Source: Paenibacillus plantiphilus (GTDB lineage: Bacteria; Bacillota; Bacilli; Paenibacillales; Paenibacillaceae). From it: DNA of 64,000 nucleotides. Where the stretch lies: positions 53,357-117,356 of the forward strand of contig NZ_CAKMMF010000019.1 of assembly GCF_927798095.1 (NCBI RefSeq), given 5' to 3'. Position 1 is the stretch's first letter, and each line of letters starts with the position of its first letter. Both the position numbers and the translations under genes were made by a program. The notes under the pieces are model-generated. The model had not been told where the DNA came from, ran no database searches, and worked only from the letters and a program-made list of their open reading frames with translations. Below are positions 61,346-64,000 of this stretch, piece by piece.

Positions 61346-62233
61346 ATGTCGGAAGGAAAAGCGGCAATTCGTGTCCTGCTGGCGGACGATCATCCTCACG
61401 GGCGCGAGGGCATGCGTGAAATTGTGAGCTGCGACCCGTCTTTTGATATTGTCGGCGAAGCGGTCAATGGCGAGCAGGCTGTTGCTATGGCGATTGAGCT
61501 GGAGCCTGACCTCGTGCTGATGGATATTAATATGCCGATTATGAATGGTATGGAAGCTACGCATTTTATTAAAAACGCCGATCCGAGAATCAAGATTGTC
61601 ATGGTGACGGTATCGGATGATATAACCGATTTGTTCGAGGCGATCAAGCGGGGGGCGCAAGGTTATTTGCTGAAAAATTTGTCGCCTTCGGCATGGCTGG
61701 AATATTTGCGTGCTGTAGCGGTAGATGAAGCGCCGCTGTCGAAGGAGCTGGCTTTTCGAATGCTGCAGGAGTTCAATGGCTACATGGCGGAGCCCACGCA
61801 CCATTCCGGGGCCATTGGCGGGAGCGGAGGGGCTGCTGGAGGCAGATTCAGCGGTCGTGATGAGCGGCTGTCGGGGGACGGCATAACCGGGAGTAACGCT
61901 ATTCGGAGCAGTGAGTTGTCCGCAGTCAGCGATACGCGGGAAGGCCATGTCAACGCTGGGGTTGACGGGGATCAAGCGAGATCAGCGGTCCGGAAGGCTG
62001 CGGCGGGCGATTCTGGCTATGGTGAAGCGGGCAGGACGCCGCTGACACAACGTGAGCGCGAGGTGCTGGAGCGGGTCGCTTCGGGCGATTCCAATCGACT
62101 GATCGCAGAGACGTTTGGATTATCGGAGCATACGATCAAGAATCATCTCAGGAATATTTTGCAAAAGCTGCATCTGGAGAATCGTGTCCAGCTAACCCGG
62201 TATGCAATGGAGCAGGGGCTGTTTAAACGGTAA
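61346..62233 (+). CDS. NarL/LuxR family response regulator with long glycine-rich linker
   Basis: 295 residues. The receiver has LLADDH near residue 11, the phospho-acceptor D60 in LVLMDINMP and the lysine in GYLLKNLSP. The LuxR helix-turn-helix covers about residues 230-292 (LTQREREVLERVASGDSNRL). The linker between them is about eighty residues instead of the usual twenty to thirty and is rich in Gly, Ser, Ala and Asp (GAIGGSGGAAGGRFSGRD, then SDTREGHVNAGVDGD). AGGAGGCG lies before the ATG inside the end of the kinase gene. Probably responds to copper by context. Confidence 0.88.
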   Translation: MSEGKAAIRVLLADDHPHGREGMREIVSCDPSFDIVGEAVNGEQAVAMAIELEPDLVLMDINMPIMNGMEATHFIKNADPRIKIVMVTVSDDITDLFEAIKRGAQGYLLKNLSPSAWLEYLRAVAVDEAPLSKELAFRMLQEFNGYMAEPTHHSGAIGGSGGAAGGRFSGRDERLSGDGITGSNAIRSSELSAVSDTREGHVNAGVDGDQARSAVRKAAAGDSGYGEAGRTPLTQREREVLERVASGDSNRLIAETFGLSEHTIKNHLRNILQKLHLENRVQLTRYAMEQGLFKR

Positions 62234-62377
62234 GGCGCTTCACAGCATTGTCACAATGATATAGCTCTTTCGAGTCATTGCAGCTATGTGGCTTCACGTT
62301 ATAATAGCCAAGGATTCACTTCTGAACGTGGATGCTTGATGTTATTACGATGTAAACCATTTAGGAGGCTTTTTATA

Positions 62378-63151
62378 ATGAAACAGATGAAATTTAGTTT
62401 TGCAATTGCAGGAATGGCATTGTCGCTGTTCCTGCTCGCAGGAGTTGCCAGCGCGCATGTGACGGTGCAGCCGAAGGAAACGAAGCAGGGGAGTTATGAG
62501 GTGTTCACGGTCCGCGTACCGAGCGAGAAGAAAGAGGTAACGACCAAGAGCGTTAAGGTCAGAATAGCGGAGGGCGTCGAATTCAAGCGGATCGAGCCTA
62601 AGGCCGGATGGACGTATGAGCTGGAAAAAACAGCCGATGGCATCGTCAAGTCCATTACATGGACAGCTGATGGCGAAGGACTGACGGCAACGGAATTCGG
62701 CGAGTTCCGTATGCAGGGCAAAGTAGCGGCCGATGCCAAGGAGCTCGTATGGAAGGCTTATCAAACCTATAGTGACGGCGAGCTTGTGGAATGGATCGGC
62801 GCTCCGAATACGGATTCGCAATATCCGGCCTCATTAACTGTTGTTACCGCCGGAGCGGGCGAGAGCGACGGGCACAGCCATGGCGGTGCGGCTGCGGGCG
62901 ACGGCGGACATGATGGCAAGGACAGTGCGGGCGAGCCGGCTGCGGCTGCGCCTGATGCGGCGGACAAAGCGGATACCGGAGAGAAGCCTGCCGATAACGC
63001 TGCCGATACGCCGGACCAGCAAGCAGCAGCCGGGAATGCGGATAATGAGGACGATACGATGAAGACAGTGACGTTGGCTGTCTCCATTGCAGCGCTGCTT
63101 ATTGCGTTGGCAGCTTTGAGCTTGGCGATAGTCAAGCGGCGCAGAGCTTAA
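62378..63151 (+). CDS. YcnI-type copper-binding membrane-anchored protein (DUF1775)
   Basis: 257 residues from the ATG at 62378, preceded by AGGAGG; an earlier in-frame start at 62288 has no site. The signal peptide is cleaved at ASA, leaving an N-terminal histidine (HVTVQPKET), the copper ligand of YcnI. The DUF1775 domain spans about residues 28-165 and includes WTYELEKTADG. A Gly/Ala/Asp-rich stretch (about 170-228) with HSHGG and DGGHDG histidines, which may bind extra metal, precedes one C-terminal membrane helix and RRRA. Follows the regulator by 144 bases; functions in copper uptake or buffering at the cell surface. Confidence 0.87.
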   Translation: MKQMKFSFAIAGMALSLFLLAGVASAHVTVQPKETKQGSYEVFTVRVPSEKKEVTTKSVKVRIAEGVEFKRIEPKAGWTYELEKTADGIVKSITWTADGEGLTATEFGEFRMQGKVAADAKELVWKAYQTYSDGELVEWIGAPNTDSQYPASLTVVTAGAGESDGHSHGGAAAGDGGHDGKDSAGEPAAAAPDAADKADTGEKPADNAADTPDQQAAAGNADNEDDTMKTVTLAVSIAALLIALAALSLAIVKRRRA

Positions 63152-63349
63152 CTTCGCGGCTCAATTCTATAGCAGTGCTTGAAATGGCGGCCCAACATCC
63201 GCCGAAGGTGCATTCGGTAAGAATGGCTTTTGGCAACGGGATGTTGGGCGAACTGTCATGCGGGTGAATCAGTTTCGGATGAATCAAACAGAGCTGGAAC
63301 TGGCATGCCAATAATTTCAGAGCGCTATCTGAACCATGCATAATAACAA

Positions 63350-63880
63350 CTACGGCTTATAAATATCCTCGTCTGGCGTGACCTCAATCGGTAGTTTCAT
63401 AACTTCGCTATGAAAGGCGTTCTTTTTTATTTGATTTGCAAAATAGCGCAACCGATCTGTATTGACCTCGATTAATGAGTCCAAAGGTACTGTAGTTATG
63501 TCATCACGCTCCCTGTCTATGTTTATTCTTGCAGCAGCAATCCACTGTTTGTCCCCTTTTTCAATAACAACATTGCCGGCAACGGCTTGTTTGTAAAAGT
63601 CTTTCACGTAGATGCTATACTCCCCAGCGAACCTCTGTTGTTTTGACAATTGAATTCCAACAATACTTAGCAGATTTAACAAATCGTAATTTTTTGTTTC
63701 GGTCTTGGGATATACAGGCTTTTCAGCCGGACTGATATTTAAAACAGCATTTCCCATGAGCGATAAGCCGGTATTGATGTTTGTGTCATTATTAATTGTT
63801 ACTACGGGTAAATCCGCTCCTTGCTGTTCTGGAGAAATATTGAAATCAAATGTTACATGTTCCATACTCCCATCGGGAGT
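63350..63880 (-). pseudogene. Protein of unknown function cut off at its 5' end by an IS3 element
   Basis: The frame is open from the IS boundary at 63880 (TPDGSMEHVTFDFNI) to the stop at 63350; the first ATG (63865) lies only five codons inside. There is no ribosome site before that ATG and the sequence looks like the interior of a protein, so the gene probably once extended further upstream. The remaining 171 residues are soluble, with no motif that I recognise, and are AT-richer than the copper locus. Whether the fragment is expressed is doubtful. Confidence 0.65.
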
Positions 63881-64000
63881 TGGACCTCTGTCAAGAAAGT
63901 AGACACCAACTAACGTTGCTTACAAATGCTTTTATAGTACTCAGCTTCAAATCGGTCAGGAGATAGGTAACCCAATGAACCGTGGATTCGCTTCCGGTTA
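63881..64000 (-). mobile_element. End of an IS3-family insertion sequence
   Basis: The terminal inverted repeat is at 63881-63905 (reads TGTCTACTTTCTTGACAG on the minus strand, then AGGTCCA at the tip). The transposase C-terminus follows at 63910. The rest of the element lies beyond the window. Confidence 0.85.
63910..64000 (-). CDS. IS3-family transposase (orfB), C-terminal fragment
   Basis: The last 29 codons of the transposase: NRKRIHGSLGYLSPDRFEAE, ending in KQR and TAG at 63910. NxxRxHxxLGYxSP is the conserved end of the DDE integrase domain of IS3-family OrfB proteins (IS150 group). The window ends inside the gene, so the catalytic residues cannot be examined. Confidence 0.88.
   Translation of the reverse strand, partial: NRKRIHGSLGYLSPDRFEAEYYKSICKQR

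Noticed and set aside
60740..61975. A 411-codon open frame on the minus strand.
   Set aside because: It lies opposite the copper kinase and regulator genes; the low-complexity Leu/Pro/Ser translation comes from the reverse of the minisatellite.
63190..63249. GCCCAACATCC/GGATGTTGGGC inverted repeat after ycnI, considered as a terminator.
   Set aside because: Loop of almost forty bases and no T-run; it may still matter for the transcript end but I cannot support it.

Overview
The window looks like a chromosomal segment of a spore-forming Bacillota of the Paenibacillaceae (Paenibacillus or a close relative). This is inferred from a CwlJ-type spore cortex hydrolase, a YjcZ-like tiny membrane protein, strong AGGAGG ribosome sites with frequent TTG/GTG starts, mid-range GC, a YutM/YutI/YuzB/YutJ-like neighbourhood known from Bacillus, a YcnJ/YcnI-type copper locus and the futalosine enzyme MqnE. 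No rRNA, tRNA, CRISPR array or prophage was seen. The only mobile element is the end of an IS3-family insertion sequence at the right edge.

Layout. 1-4.2 kb: cwlJ, heme O synthase and a SCO-type copper chaperone, a mini-Toprim protein, a tiny membrane protein and an MFS exporter. 4.3-8.1 kb: a membrane protein, a transglutaminase-like membrane protein and a class B penicillin-binding protein, probably a cell-envelope unit. 8.1-8.85 kb: non-coding, with two 113-bp tandem repeats and strong hairpins. 8.85-12.5 kb: a four-gene MntABCD/TroABCD-type metal importer ending in an unusual nested hairpin. 13-19 kb: HAD phosphatase, DUF456, ThuA-like, MurJ-like flippase, lipoprotein and thioredoxin genes. 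19-23.4 kb: heme A synthase, a UbiD decarboxylase, a HEPN-like protein and an SDR. 23.4-27 kb: Fe-S assembly proteins (Nfu, HesB/ErpA), YuzB, a YutJ-like NADH dehydrogenase and MqnE. 27-29 kb: three tandem DUF2569 paralogues. 29-32.5 kb: thymidine kinase and a two-component system.

32.7-39.2 kb: an HMGL-like aldolase, an EamA transporter, a conserved unknown, and a large MMPL/RND exporter divergent from a TetR regulator with two matching operator candidates. 39.4-42 kb: an AT-rich orphan gene that runs into the convergent chemotaxis receptor. 42.2-47.7 kb: a tightly overlapping minus-strand operon holding two ABC ATPases, a permease fused to an M1-peptidase-like domain that lacks the zinc motif, an ECF sigma factor and a six-helix membrane protein. 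This is the least ordinary locus in the window, and an ECF-type promoter can be proposed in front of it. 47.9-50.7 kb: the 5-oxoprolinase genes pxpB, pxpC and pxpA. 50.8-54.5 kb: a c-di-GMP enzyme, a gamma-glutamylcyclotransferase-like protein and a membrane protein. 54.9-58.4 kb: class I ribonucleotide reductase (nrdA, nrdB) with a pair of NrdR boxes over the promoter and two strong hairpins between the genes. 58.7-63.2 kb: a copper CopC-CopD protein, a histidine kinase carrying a 24-bp minisatellite, its response regulator with a long glycine-rich linker, and YcnI. 63.3-64 kb: a gene cut off by the IS3 element.

Much of the window supports aerobic respiration and its cofactors: heme O/A synthesis, SCO copper delivery, menaquinone synthesis, Fe-S assembly, copper uptake and an NADH dehydrogenase are spread over several small operons. 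I see no clear-cut new defence or mobile system. The best candidates for something undescribed are the sigma/ABC/degenerate-M1 operon, the DUF2569 triplet, the 113-bp repeat and the minisatellite-expanded copper two-component system.
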